Translations under genes and position numbers: made by a program
The notes under the pieces: model-generated
Seen by the model: the letters and a program-made list of their open reading frames with translations, nothing else
The model's database searches: none
What the model was told of the DNA's origin: nothing
Assembly (NCBI RefSeq): GCF_002386445.1
Contig: NZ_DGIR01000034.1
Span: 41,135 to 105,134, forward strand
Length of the DNA: 64,000 bases
Reading direction: 5' to 3'
Source of the DNA: Pseudomonas sp. UBA4617
GTDB lineage: Bacteria > Pseudomonadota > Gammaproteobacteria > Pseudomonadales > Pseudomonadaceae
In this document: positions 43,994 to 52,574 of the stretch, in pieces
Layout of the letters: each line of letters starts with the position of its first letter
How positions within the stretch are numbered: position 1 is the stretch's first letter

Positions 43994-44977
43994 ATGTCCG
44001 GCACATGGCGCATTCTGCTCGTGCTCTCGCTGTTCGCGGCCAGCATTCCCTTCTGGCCGCTACAGCCGCAACAGCCCAACGCAGCACAAACTGCATCGCC
44101 CTGGGGGGCCGACTATTTCCCCAACATTCCGTTGCTGACCCAGGACGGCGAGAAAGTGTATTTCTTCGACGACCTGATCAAGGACAAAGTGGTCGCCATC
44201 AATTTCATCTTTACCGGCTGCTCCGACTCCTGCCCGGTCGAAACCGCACGCCTGCGCCAGGTGCAGAAGATCCTCGGTGACCGGGTGGGCCAGGACATCT
44301 TTTTCTACTCCATCAGCATCGACCCCTTCAACGACACCCCCGCTACCCTCAAGCGCTACGCCGAAAAGTTCGGCATCGGCCCCGGCTGGACGCTGCTCAC
44401 CGGCGAACCGGCCGAAATCGAACAATTGCGCCGCAGCCTGGGCCTGTATATCGAAGGCCTGGAAAACGGCCGCTCCAAGGATCACAACCTGAGCCTGATC
44501 ATTGGCAACCAGGCCAGTGGCCGCTGGATGAAGGCTTCGCCTTTTGAAAGCCCGTACATCCTCGCTGACCGCCTGGGCAACAGCCTGCACAACTGGAAGC
44601 AGGCCATCGCCAAGCCGCTGGACTACGCCCAGGCGCCGGAGATTCGCCCGCTCAGCAGTGGCGAGCAGTTGTTCCGTACGCGTTGCTCGTCCTGCCATAC
44701 CTTGGGTAACAGCGAGCCGGGGCAGCGCGGAATCGGCCCCGACCTGCTGGGCGTTACCCGCCAGCGTGACGCCGAATGGCTGGCCCGCTGGCTCAAGGAG
44801 CCCGACCAGATGCTGGCGCAAAAAGACCCCCTGGCCATGCTGCTGTATGAACAGTACAACCGCCTGGCCATGCCCAACCTGCGCCTCAGCGATGGCGAAG
44901 TCGGTGCGTTGATGCGTTACATGGAGGAGGAAACCGCGCGCCTGCAGGCTCCGCTGGCGGATAAGGGAAGTCCTTAA
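43994..44977 (+). CDS. SCO1/SenC-cytochrome c fusion protein
   Basis: A 327-residue periplasmic protein. An N-terminal hydrophobic segment (~5-24) is a signal or anchor. Residues ~35-200 are a SCO1/SenC thioredoxin-like domain with the copper-binding pair Cys76/Cys80 (TGCSDSCPVE) and His164 (KDHNLSL). Residues ~220-315 are a class I cytochrome c with CSSCH (231-235) and a probable axial Met in LAMPNL. GGAGG is eight bases before ATG 43994, 37 bp after the oxidase stop. Such a fusion could deliver copper to, or take electrons from, the adjacent multicopper oxidase. Confidence 0.88.
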   Translation: MSGTWRILLVLSLFAASIPFWPLQPQQPNAAQTASPWGADYFPNIPLLTQDGEKVYFFDDLIKDKVVAINFIFTGCSDSCPVETARLRQVQKILGDRVGQDIFFYSISIDPFNDTPATLKRYAEKFGIGPGWTLLTGEPAEIEQLRRSLGLYIEGLENGRSKDHNLSLIIGNQASGRWMKASPFESPYILADRLGNSLHNWKQAIAKPLDYAQAPEIRPLSSGEQLFRTRCSSCHTLGNSEPGQRGIGPDLLGVTRQRDAEWLARWLKEPDQMLAQKDPLAMLLYEQYNRLAMPNLRLSDGEVGALMRYMEEETARLQAPLADKGSP

Positions 44978-44983
44978 AGGCTA

Positions 44984-47383
44984 TTGGCCATCAGTCATGA
45001 AGTTGTCACCTTACTGTCGTATTTTCAGGCCATTACCCAGGGTCGGGAACTGTCAGCAGTGATTCGCCGTTCGCTTTCCTCCGCCAGCCTATTGCAGCTG
45101 CTGATTCTCATGCTCTGCGCCGCGACCTTGGCCTTTCTCTGGGGGTTGCACCTTGCGCAGAAGGCTAGCGCAAGGCAGGACGCCTTGGCGGCCAAGGCTG
45201 CCGAGCACCTGAACCTGGCCAGCCTCGTTGGCGAAAGCCTGCGCCAGCTGGTCGACCGCGCCCAGGCTGTTGCTCGGGCCACCCAGGACGACATGAAGAC
45301 GCTGCGCCTGGGCAATTCAGGCCTGGCGAAGCGGCTTGGCGAAGACCCGGTATTCGAGCGCATGGGCCTGTACGACCGCCAAGGCCGGCTGCTATCGGCC
45401 AGCCATGCCGACGTCGCCGCCGAGCTGCCCCAAGGCTGGTTGCAGCAGCTGCAACAACACGTCGCCGAGCACGGTTTCAAGCCGCTCCTGCCCAGCGTGC
45501 AGGCCCCCAGCCAGCCGGCCACCGCGCCCGACTGGCGGCTTTCCTTCGTGCTGCCGCTGACCAACCTGCAAGGTGATGCAATCGACACCATCCTGGTGGT
45601 GCAGCTGGACAGCGGCTACCTGGCGCGGCTGCTGCAGCACATCGACCTGAGCGGCAGCGGGCTGGTGTGCCTGCTGCAGGGCGATGGCCTGGAGCGGCTG
45701 CGCATCGACACCAGTGGCGTGATCGTGCCCGATGACGCGCTGCAGCCAGGGCTGCCAGGTAACACCAGCGAGGCCGGCATGCTCACCCAATACGCGACCG
45801 GCGTCCCGTACCAGAGCCTGTTCCGGCGCGTACCCGAGCGGGGTTTCAGCATCGTGGTCAGCCAGCGCCAGGACGAGATCCTGGCGCCTGCCACGCGGGC
45901 CGACGCCCGGCAGTTCTGGCTCACCCTGGGCATGACCCTGATGATTCTCGCCAGCCTGCTGTGGACCTTGCGCCTGCTGCGCAAGCGCCAGGAGGCCTTC
46001 AGTGCGCTGGAGCAAGCCCAGCAGGTCAACCGGCAACTGATCGAGCGCCTCGAGGACGAGCACCGGCGCAGCAGCCACGCCGCCGCCACCGACCACCTCA
46101 GTGGCTTGCACAACCGCCGCCAGTTCGTCGAGGTGGCCGGTCAGGTGCTGACTCGTCAGCGCGGCAGGCGCCGGCTGATGGCGATTCTGTTCATCGACAT
46201 GGACCGTTTCAAATCGATCAACGACTCGCTGGGGCACAAGGTCGGTGACCTGCTGCTGCAAGCCGTGGCCGGGCGCATCCAGCGCCTGCTGGAGCCTGGC
46301 GACGAAGCGTCGCGCTTTGGTGGCGACGAGTTCGTGGTGCTGCTGGCCGGCGAACGCAGTGAAGCGCAGATCAATGCCTGGGTTCGTGAACTGGTGCAGA
46401 AACTCTCGGCCACTTACGCCCTGGATGGCCAGGAGGTCAATACCAGCCCCAGCGTTGGCGTCAGCATCTGCCCGCGCGATGGCCAGGACATCGACAGCCT
46501 GATCCGTAGCGCCGACGCGGCGATGTACTCGGCAAAGCAGGCCGGGCGCGCCCAGTACCGCTTTTTCGACCCGTCACTGAACCTGGCCGATATCCAGGCC
46601 TTCACCCTGGAACAGGCCTTTGGCAGCGCTTTGGCCGAGCGCCAGTTCGTGCTGCACTACCAACCGCAGATTCGTCTCGACACCCAGCAGGTGCTGGGCT
46701 ACGAAGCGTTGGTGCGCTGGGACCACCCCGAGTTCGGCCTGCTCTACCCGGACCGCTTCATCGGCCTGGCCGAGCGCAGCGGTTTCATTGTCGAGCTGGG
46801 CTGGGAGGTGCTGCGCCTGGCCTGCGAAGCCTTGGCAGGTTGGGCCGCGCGGGGCGGCGAGACGCGGCTGGCGGTGAACGTATCCGCCCTGCAACTGCGT
46901 CAGGCGGGCTTTGCGGCCCAGCTGCTGGACCAGTTGCAGCAGTACGGCATCGCCCCACAGCGGCTGGAGCTGGAAATTACCGAAACCACCATTCTCGACC
47001 CCGAAGGCACGGCAGTGGCGCACCTGCACTGCCTGCGCAGTGCCGGCCTCGGTATCAGCCTGGACGACTTCGGCCGTGGTTATGCCGGCTTTGCCCACCT
47101 GCACACGCTACCGTTGAGCAAGCTGAAGATCGACCGCTCGCTGATCGCGCCGCTGTCCAACAGCCATGACGACAGCCCGATCGTGTCCTCTACCATCATC
47201 CTCGCCAAGCGCCTGGGCCTGGAGGTGGTGGCCGAGGGTGTGGAAACCCGTGAACAGGTGGTGTGCCTGAAGTTGGCCGGCTGCGATATTGCCCAGGGCT
47301 ACCACTTCAGTCGGCCGTTGTCGCCAACGCAGCTGCGTGACTACCCGCCGTTCAAGCGCAGCGGGGCCCAGGCTTGCGTGTGA
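44984..47383 (+). CDS. Membrane GGDEF-EAL protein (c-di-GMP turnover)
   Basis: A ~799-residue signalling protein. A membrane helix at ~35-55, a periplasmic Cache-like sensor to ~310, a second helix (~312-330), then GGDEF (~445, RFGGDEF) and EAL (~572, YEALVRW). EAL catalytic residues are all present (NVSALQL, EITETTI, DDFGRGY, KIDRS, AEGVET), so it should be an active phosphodiesterase. The GGDEF loop is intact but the I-site Arg is replaced (EPGD). The start is unclear: TTG 44984 six bases after the SCO stop, or GTG 45059. It probably belongs to the oxidase operon and could link it to biofilm control. Confidence 0.85.
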   Translation: MAISHEVVTLLSYFQAITQGRELSAVIRRSLSSASLLQLLILMLCAATLAFLWGLHLAQKASARQDALAAKAAEHLNLASLVGESLRQLVDRAQAVARATQDDMKTLRLGNSGLAKRLGEDPVFERMGLYDRQGRLLSASHADVAAELPQGWLQQLQQHVAEHGFKPLLPSVQAPSQPATAPDWRLSFVLPLTNLQGDAIDTILVVQLDSGYLARLLQHIDLSGSGLVCLLQGDGLERLRIDTSGVIVPDDALQPGLPGNTSEAGMLTQYATGVPYQSLFRRVPERGFSIVVSQRQDEILAPATRADARQFWLTLGMTLMILASLLWTLRLLRKRQEAFSALEQAQQVNRQLIERLEDEHRRSSHAAATDHLSGLHNRRQFVEVAGQVLTRQRGRRRLMAILFIDMDRFKSINDSLGHKVGDLLLQAVAGRIQRLLEPGDEASRFGGDEFVVLLAGERSEAQINAWVRELVQKLSATYALDGQEVNTSPSVGVSICPRDGQDIDSLIRSADAAMYSAKQAGRAQYRFFDPSLNLADIQAFTLEQAFGSALAERQFVLHYQPQIRLDTQQVLGYEALVRWDHPEFGLLYPDRFIGLAERSGFIVELGWEVLRLACEALAGWAARGGETRLAVNVSALQLRQAGFAAQLLDQLQQYGIAPQRLELEITETTILDPEGTAVAHLHCLRSAGLGISLDDFGRGYAGFAHLHTLPLSKLKIDRSLIAPLSNSHDDSPIVSSTIILAKRLGLEVVAEGVETREQVVCLKLAGCDIAQGYHFSRPLSPTQLRDYPPFKRSGAQACV

Positions 47384-47459
47384 TGCCGGTGCCTGCAGCG
47401 CAGGACAGGCACGGCGTTTCGGTTTATCGTGGTGTCCATCGCCAACCGACCCTCGCACC

Positions 47460-48410
47460 ATGACCGACATCGAGCGCTACCTGCGCGCCGCCACCCGTGA
47501 CAACACCCGGCGCAGCTACCAGGCCGCCATCGAGCACTTCGAAACCCACTGGGGCGGCTTCCTCCCGGCCACGGCCGAGACCATCGCCCGTTATCTGGCC
47601 GACCACGCCGAACAGCATGCCGTCAGCACCCTGCGCCAACGGCTCGCCGCGCTCAGCCAGTGGCACGTTGCCCAAGGCTTCCCCGACCCGACCAAGGCCC
47701 CATTGGTACGCCAGGTGCTGCGCGGCATCCGCTCCTTGCACCCGAACCCGCCCAGGCAGGCCGCGCCGTTGTTGCTGCAGCACCTGCAAAGCGCCGTGCA
47801 GTACTTCGAAGCGGAGGCCCACCAGGCCCGGGAACGGCATGACCTGGCCGCCCTGCGTCGGGCCCGCCGCGACGCGGCCCTGCTGTTGCTGGGCTTCTGG
47901 CGCGGTTTTCGTGGCGATGAACTGGCGCGGCTGCGCGTCGAGCACATCCAGGCCCAGGCCGGTGTCGGCATCACCCTGTTCCTGCCGCGCAGCAAGGGCG
48001 ACCGGGAAGCGCTGGGCGTGCAACACCGCACCCCGGCGCTGAAGGCACTGTGCCCGGTGACGGCCTATCTGCAATGGCTGGAGGTGGCCGGCATCGCCCA
48101 CGGGCCGGTGTTCCGCAAGCTCGACCGCTGGGGCAACCTGAGCGAAACCGCACTCAACAGCAACAGCCTGATCGGCCTGCTGCGGCGCATGCTGGAACGC
48201 GCCGGGGTGCCGGCGGCGCTGTATACCGGTCATTCGTTGCGCCGTGGCTTCGCCACCTGGGCAACGGCCAACGGCTGGGAACTGAAGGCGTTGATGAGCT
48301 ACGTGGGCTGGAAGGACGCCAAGTCAGCCTTGCGCTACATCGACGCGGCGCAGCGCTTTGGCGAGCTGGCCGTGCTTCCGGCCAGCCAGGCCCAGGCGCT
48401 GCTACCCTGA
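47460..48410 (+). CDS. Tyrosine recombinase (phage integrase family), orphan
   Basis: A 316-residue site-specific recombinase. The SAM-like N-terminal DNA-binding domain (~1-95) is followed by the catalytic domain with Arg in GFRGDELARL, a beta-strand Lys region (PRSKGDREA), GHSLRRGFA (His-x-x-Arg), and GWKDAKSALRYID, where Trp stands in the second His/Trp position and Tyr is the nucleophile. Met 47460 gives the usual N-terminus. No att repeats, tRNA or mobile genes are nearby, so it is either a domesticated recombinase or the relic of an element. It is 77 bp after the GGDEF-EAL gene. Confidence 0.85.
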   Translation: MTDIERYLRAATRDNTRRSYQAAIEHFETHWGGFLPATAETIARYLADHAEQHAVSTLRQRLAALSQWHVAQGFPDPTKAPLVRQVLRGIRSLHPNPPRQAAPLLLQHLQSAVQYFEAEAHQARERHDLAALRRARRDAALLLLGFWRGFRGDELARLRVEHIQAQAGVGITLFLPRSKGDREALGVQHRTPALKALCPVTAYLQWLEVAGIAHGPVFRKLDRWGNLSETALNSNSLIGLLRRMLERAGVPAALYTGHSLRRGFATWATANGWELKALMSYVGWKDAKSALRYIDAAQRFGELAVLPASQAQALLP

Positions 48411-48470
48411 AGTTGCTGGCGACCGCCTTCGCCGGCGCCATGTCGGAGCGAGCGTGCCAGTATCGCGCGG

Positions 48471-49610
48471 TCAGCTCTGCCTTGCACGGCGCCACAAGCG
48501 GCCGATATCACAGGCGCGCGCCCGCAGCAGTTCGGCAGCATCGGCACAGGCCTGCTCCAGGCTCATCGGCCCGCCGGCCAGGGCAAAGGCAGCGTCGACG
48601 CCATGGGCGTACAGCTGCTGGTAGCCTTCACCCAAGGTTCCGGCCAGCACCACCACTGGCACCCCATGGCGCTTGGCCAGCCGCGCCACGCCCAGTGGCG
48701 TCTTGCCGCGCAGGGTCTGGGCATCGAAACGTCCTTCGCCGGTTATCACCAGGTCAGCGTCCCGCACCAGTTGCTCCAGGCCGGCCAGCTCGGCCACCAC
48801 TTCCACCCCTGGGCGGAACTGCGCCCCCATGAACGCCCGGGCCGCGAAGCCCATGCCACCGGCCGCGCCACAGCCAGGATAGTCACGCTCGTCCTTGCCC
48901 AGCAGTTGCGCACAGTGGTTGGCAAAGTGTCCCAGAGCCTGGTCCAGCGCCTGCACCTGTTGCGGGCTGGCCCCCTTCTGCGGGCCGAAGATCGCCGAAG
49001 CGCCGTTGGCGCCGCAAAGTGGGTTGTCGACGTCTGCTGCCACTTCGAACTGCACCTCGGCCAGGCGCGGGTCGAGGCCGCTGGCGTCGATGCGAGCCAG
49101 CCTGGCCAGGGCCAGGCCGCCCTCTTCCAGTGCCTGCCCGTCGGCGTCCAGCAGGCGCAGCCCCAGCGCCCGCAGCATGCCGCTGCCGGCATCGTTGGTG
49201 GCGCTGCCGCCGATAGCCAGCACCACCCGTTGCGCGCCGGCGGCCAGGGCAGCGGCAACCAGTTCGCCGGTGCCCCAGGTGCTGCTGCGGCAGGCATCGC
49301 GCTGGTCGGTCGGCACCAGTTGCAGGCCACTGGCCTGGGCCATTTCGATGATTGCCGTGCGGCTTTGTGGCAACCAGCCCCAGCCGGCTTCGATGCGTTG
49401 CCCCAACGGGCCACGCACGGTCTGCTGGCGCAGTTCGCCATGGCTGGCGGCGAGAATGGCCTGCATGGTCCCTTCGCCACCGTCGGCCATCGGGCACTCG
49501 AGCAGCTCGGCTTGCGGCCAGGCTTCGCCCAGGCCCGCGGCGATTGCGCGGGCGACACCGGCGGCGTCGAGGCTGTCCTTGAACGAGTCGGGGGCGATGA
49601 CGATCTTCAT
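48471..49610 (-). CDS. Glycerate kinase
   Basis: A 379-residue glycerate kinase (GarK/GlxK family) that phosphorylates D-glycerate to 2-phosphoglycerate. Motifs: MKIVIAPDSFKDSL at the N-terminus, PMADGGEGT, AIGGSATNDAGSGML (nucleotide/substrate loop), AADVDNPLCGANGA, and DLVITGEGRFDAQT near the end. ATG 49610 begins the canonical MKIVIAPD. It is downstream of the CdaR regulator on the same strand, with a sugar-acid transporter divergent from it, so it fits glucarate/galactarate/glycerate use. Confidence 0.93.
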   Translation of the reverse strand: MKIVIAPDSFKDSLDAAGVARAIAAGLGEAWPQAELLECPMADGGEGTMQAILAASHGELRQQTVRGPLGQRIEAGWGWLPQSRTAIIEMAQASGLQLVPTDQRDACRSSTWGTGELVAAALAAGAQRVVLAIGGSATNDAGSGMLRALGLRLLDADGQALEEGGLALARLARIDASGLDPRLAEVQFEVAADVDNPLCGANGASAIFGPQKGASPQQVQALDQALGHFANHCAQLLGKDERDYPGCGAAGGMGFAARAFMGAQFRPGVEVVAELAGLEQLVRDADLVITGEGRFDAQTLRGKTPLGVARLAKRHGVPVVVLAGTLGEGYQQLYAHGVDAAFALAGGPMSLEQACADAAELLRARACDIGRLWRRARQS

Positions 49611-49752
49611 GGGGATTCTCCTGTCCTGATCAGCGGCATGCTGACAGGTGGCCGCCACGCTGGCCTCGGTCGCTTGCACAAAACCTGGGACGGGTTGTTT
49701 GGGCAAATGCCTTCGGACCCGGCGCAGGCTTTTTGCCAGGAGCGGCCAGCGG

Positions 49753-50850
49753 TCAGTCGGCAGGCAGCAACTGCAAACCCAGGTACAAGCTGAGCATACC
49801 CTCCATGCGCAGCGGGTCCACTTCAGCCAACTCGGCGATGCGCTCCAGGCGGTAGCGCAGGCTGTTGCGGTGGATGCCCAGCGCGTCGGCACAGGCCTGG
49901 CTCTGGCCGTCATGGGCACACCAGGCGCGCAGGGTGGTGAGCAACTGGCCGTTGCCGTCCCTGGCACGGATACGCTGCAGCGGCTCCAGCAATTCAGCCA
50001 GCGCATCATCGTTGCGGTGCCGCCACAACAGCGCTGGCAACCGGTAGCGCTGCAGGCTGAGCAGGCGCTCGCCAGGTACCACCTCGCGCCCATAGGCCAG
50101 CAGGTCACGCACCCGGCGGTAGCCCCGGCGCAGTTGCTCCAGGCTTTGTGCGGCGCTGCCCAGAGCCAGACGCTCGACCACCCAGCCATGGCGTTCCAGG
50201 CGCTCCAGCAGGCGCGGCTCGTCGAGCGCCACCCCGGCGGGGCGGCACCACAGCAACGACTGGCGGGCCGGGCTGACGCACCAGCTGTCCGGGTAGCGGC
50301 TGGTCAGCCATGCGGCCAACGCCTCGCCAGGCGCCCCAGAGGCCAGTTCGAACAGGCAGGGCACACGTGGCAGCTGGGGTTTGAGCCCCAGCTGCCGGGC
50401 TTCGTCAAGCAGCCGGGGCGAGTCACCGCTGCCGCCCAGCAGCAGCGCCAGCAAGTCGTCGCAGCGCTGCCGCCGCCATTGCTGGTCGGCTTGCAAATGA
50501 CGCTGGGCCAGCAGCATTTCGGCGGTCATGCGCACCAGCTCGCCGTAAGTGCGCAACTGTTGCGGGTCGCCGGTCAGGCCAAGCACGCCCATCAGACGGC
50601 CATCGAGCATCAGCGGCAGGTTCACCCCCGGCTGCACGCCCTTCAGGCATTTGGCCGCGTCAGTATCCAGTTCGACGATCCGGCCGTTGGCCAGCACCAG
50701 TTGCGCGCCCTCGTGACGGGTGTTGATACGCTCCGGTTCGCCGCTGCCAAGGATCAAGCCCTGGCTGTCCATCACATTGACGTTGCACGGCAGGATGGCC
50801 ATCGCCCGGTCAACGATATCCTGTGCCAGGTCATGGTCGAGTTCGAACAT
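49753..50850 (-). CDS. cdaR: CdaR-family sugar diacid regulator
   Basis: A 365-residue transcription factor of the CdaR (SdaR) family. The N-terminal sugar-diacid-recognition domain (LAQDIVDRAMAILPCNVNVMD; KCLKGVQPGVNLPL, ~1-135) is followed by a middle region and a C-terminal PucR-type helix-turn-helix (QACADALGIHRNSLRYRLERI, ~320-345). In E. coli CdaR activates galactarate, glucarate and glycerate genes. Here the glycerate kinase gene lies 142 bp downstream on the same strand and the MFS transporter is divergent. A dyad in the divergent region may be its operator. Confidence 0.9.
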   Translation of the reverse strand: MFELDHDLAQDIVDRAMAILPCNVNVMDSQGLILGSGEPERINTRHEGAQLVLANGRIVELDTDAAKCLKGVQPGVNLPLMLDGRLMGVLGLTGDPQQLRTYGELVRMTAEMLLAQRHLQADQQWRRQRCDDLLALLLGGSGDSPRLLDEARQLGLKPQLPRVPCLFELASGAPGEALAAWLTSRYPDSWCVSPARQSLLWCRPAGVALDEPRLLERLERHGWVVERLALGSAAQSLEQLRRGYRRVRDLLAYGREVVPGERLLSLQRYRLPALLWRHRNDDALAELLEPLQRIRARDGNGQLLTTLRAWCAHDGQSQACADALGIHRNSLRYRLERIAELAEVDPLRMEGMLSLYLGLQLLPAD

Positions 50851-50886
50851 TCAAGGGTCCTTGCAGTGTTAGGCTTTTGGGCTGGG

Positions 50887-50914
50887 GCACAGCAGTGCGG
50901 CGCAAGCGCTGTGC
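50887..50914. promoter_or_regulatory. Candidate CdaR operator
   Basis: GCACAGC (50887-50893) and GCTGTGC (50908-50914) form a perfect 7-bp inverted repeat with a 14-base spacer in the 163-bp divergent region of cdaR and the MFS gene. Position fits a shared operator; binding is inferred. Confidence 0.4.
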
Positions 50915-51013
50915 AAAAGCACAAAGACAGGCACGCCGCCGTCCCCGAGACTCGTCAGGGCGAGCGCCGGAACAGGCGACGCGGCGACAACCATAACAAC
51001 AGAGAACCCGATC

Positions 51014-52342
51014 ATGGCATACAGCCCCGCCCCTGACCAAGGCACGGACACTCACCGCAATGCGCTGTACCGGCGCATCACCCTGCGGCTGATTCCGTTC
51101 ATTTTCATCTGCTACCTGTTCAACTACCTGGACCGCGTCAACGTCGGCTTCGCCAAGCTGCAGATGCTCGACGCGCTGCAATTCAGCGAAACGGTGTACG
51201 GCCTTGGCGCCGGCATCTTCTTCATCGGCTACGTACTCTGCGGCCTGCCGAGCAACCTGGCGCTCAACCGCTTCGGCCCGCGGCGCTGGATCGCGCTGAT
51301 GATGATTGCCTGGGGCAGCCTGTCCACCTGCCTGCTGTTCGTTACCACGCCTGCCGAGTTCTACGCATTGCGCCTGCTGACCGGCGCCGCCGAAGCCGGC
51401 TTTTTCCCCGGCGTGGTGCTGTACCTGTCGCGCTGGTTCCCGGCGGCCCGCCGCGGCCGCATCATGGCCCTGTTCATGTCGGCGATCCCGGTATCCGGCC
51501 TGCTCGGCGGGCCGTTCTCGGGCTGGATCCTCGAGCACTTCGCGGCCGGCCAGCACGGCCTGGCCGGCTGGCAATGGATGTTCCTGATCCAGGGCCTGCC
51601 AACGGTTGCGCTGGGTGTGCTGGCGGTGTTCCTGCTCAGTGATGGCTACCACAAAGCCAGCTGGCTGAGCCCGGCAGAACGCCAACTGATCGCCGCCGAC
51701 CTGCAGGCCGACGCCGACAACAAGCCGGGCACCACCGGCGACGGTCTGCTCGCCGTGCTGGGCAACCGGTTGATCTGGACCTTCGGCTTCGTCTACTTCT
51801 GCATCCAGAGCGGTGTATACGCGATCAACTTCTGGCTGCCGTCGATCATCAAAAACATGGGCTTCGACAACCCGTTGCTGATCGGCTGGCTCAGTGCCAT
51901 CCCGTACTTGCTGGCCGGGGTGTTCATGATCCTCTGCGGGCGCTCGGCCGACCTGCGCAACGAACGTCGCTGGCATTTGGTGGTGCCGATGCTGATGGGC
52001 GCCACCGGCCTGCTGATCGCGGTGAACTTCGCCAGCAACCCGGCCATCGCCATCCTCGGCCTGTCGATCGCCACCATGGGCGCCCTCACCGGCCTGCCGA
52101 TGTTCTGGCCGATGCCGACCGCGCTGCTCAGCGCCAGCGCGGCCGTTGCCGGCCTGGCGATCATCAACTCGGTGGGGCAGATGGCCGGCTTCCTCAGCCC
52201 ATACCTGGTCGGCTTCATCAAGGACCAGACCGGCTCCACCGATGCTGCGCTGTATTCGCTGGCGGCATTGATCGTGCTCGGTAGCCTGGTGGCCTTGCGC
52301 GTGACGCGCGCCGGGGCGCTGGACACAGCACGGGCCAGTTGA
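51014..52342 (+). CDS. MFS transporter, anion:cation symporter family (sugar acid)
   Basis: A 442-residue carrier with twelve membrane segments of the ACS subfamily. The signature LFNYLDRVNVGFAKLQM lies after helix 1, GLPSNLALNRFGPRRWI in loop 2-3, and RLLTGAAEAGFFPGVVLYLSRWFP in helix 4-5. The linkage to cdaR and glycerate kinase points to glucarate, galactarate or glycerate as substrate. ATG 51014 is preceded by AACAACAGAGAA with only a modest ribosome site. Confidence 0.88.
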   Translation: MAYSPAPDQGTDTHRNALYRRITLRLIPFIFICYLFNYLDRVNVGFAKLQMLDALQFSETVYGLGAGIFFIGYVLCGLPSNLALNRFGPRRWIALMMIAWGSLSTCLLFVTTPAEFYALRLLTGAAEAGFFPGVVLYLSRWFPAARRGRIMALFMSAIPVSGLLGGPFSGWILEHFAAGQHGLAGWQWMFLIQGLPTVALGVLAVFLLSDGYHKASWLSPAERQLIAADLQADADNKPGTTGDGLLAVLGNRLIWTFGFVYFCIQSGVYAINFWLPSIIKNMGFDNPLLIGWLSAIPYLLAGVFMILCGRSADLRNERRWHLVVPMLMGATGLLIAVNFASNPAIAILGLSIATMGALTGLPMFWPMPTALLSASAAVAGLAIINSVGQMAGFLSPYLVGFIKDQTGSTDAALYSLAALIVLGSLVALRVTRAGALDTARAS

Positions 52343-52351
52343 ACCCTTCTT

Positions 52352-52475
52352 GGGTAAACCCGCTCCTGCACGGCTTCGAATGCTCGCCGTACCTGTAGGA
52401 GCGGCTTCAGCCGGTGCACGCCATCGCGTGCGCTGCCTGCTTCGCGGATAAATCCGCTCCTGCACACGGCTTCGA
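52352..52475. repeat. REP-like repeat cluster
   Basis: GGGTAAACCCGCTCCTGCACGGCTTCGA (first 28 bases, 52352-52379) recurs with small changes at 52441-52475. Between them ACCTGTAGGAGCGGCTTCAGCCGG (52391-52414) lies in the opposite orientation. The bases CTGTAGGAGCGG and CGCTCCTGCA are typical of P. putida REP edges. The cluster fills the gap after the MFS gene. Confidence 0.6.
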
Positions 52476-52574
52476 GCCGACGCCAGCAGTGGCGTGCCTC
52501 TCCGATCGTCAGCCCGACGCATCCCTGCTCCAGCCCAGGCGTCAAATGGTTGCAAAGGCCTCAGGAGAACGCCG

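Noticed and set aside
47460..48410. Integrative element or prophage marked by the tyrosine recombinase
   Set aside because: There are no flanking direct repeats, tRNA gene, phage or plasmid genes, or change in composition within reach.
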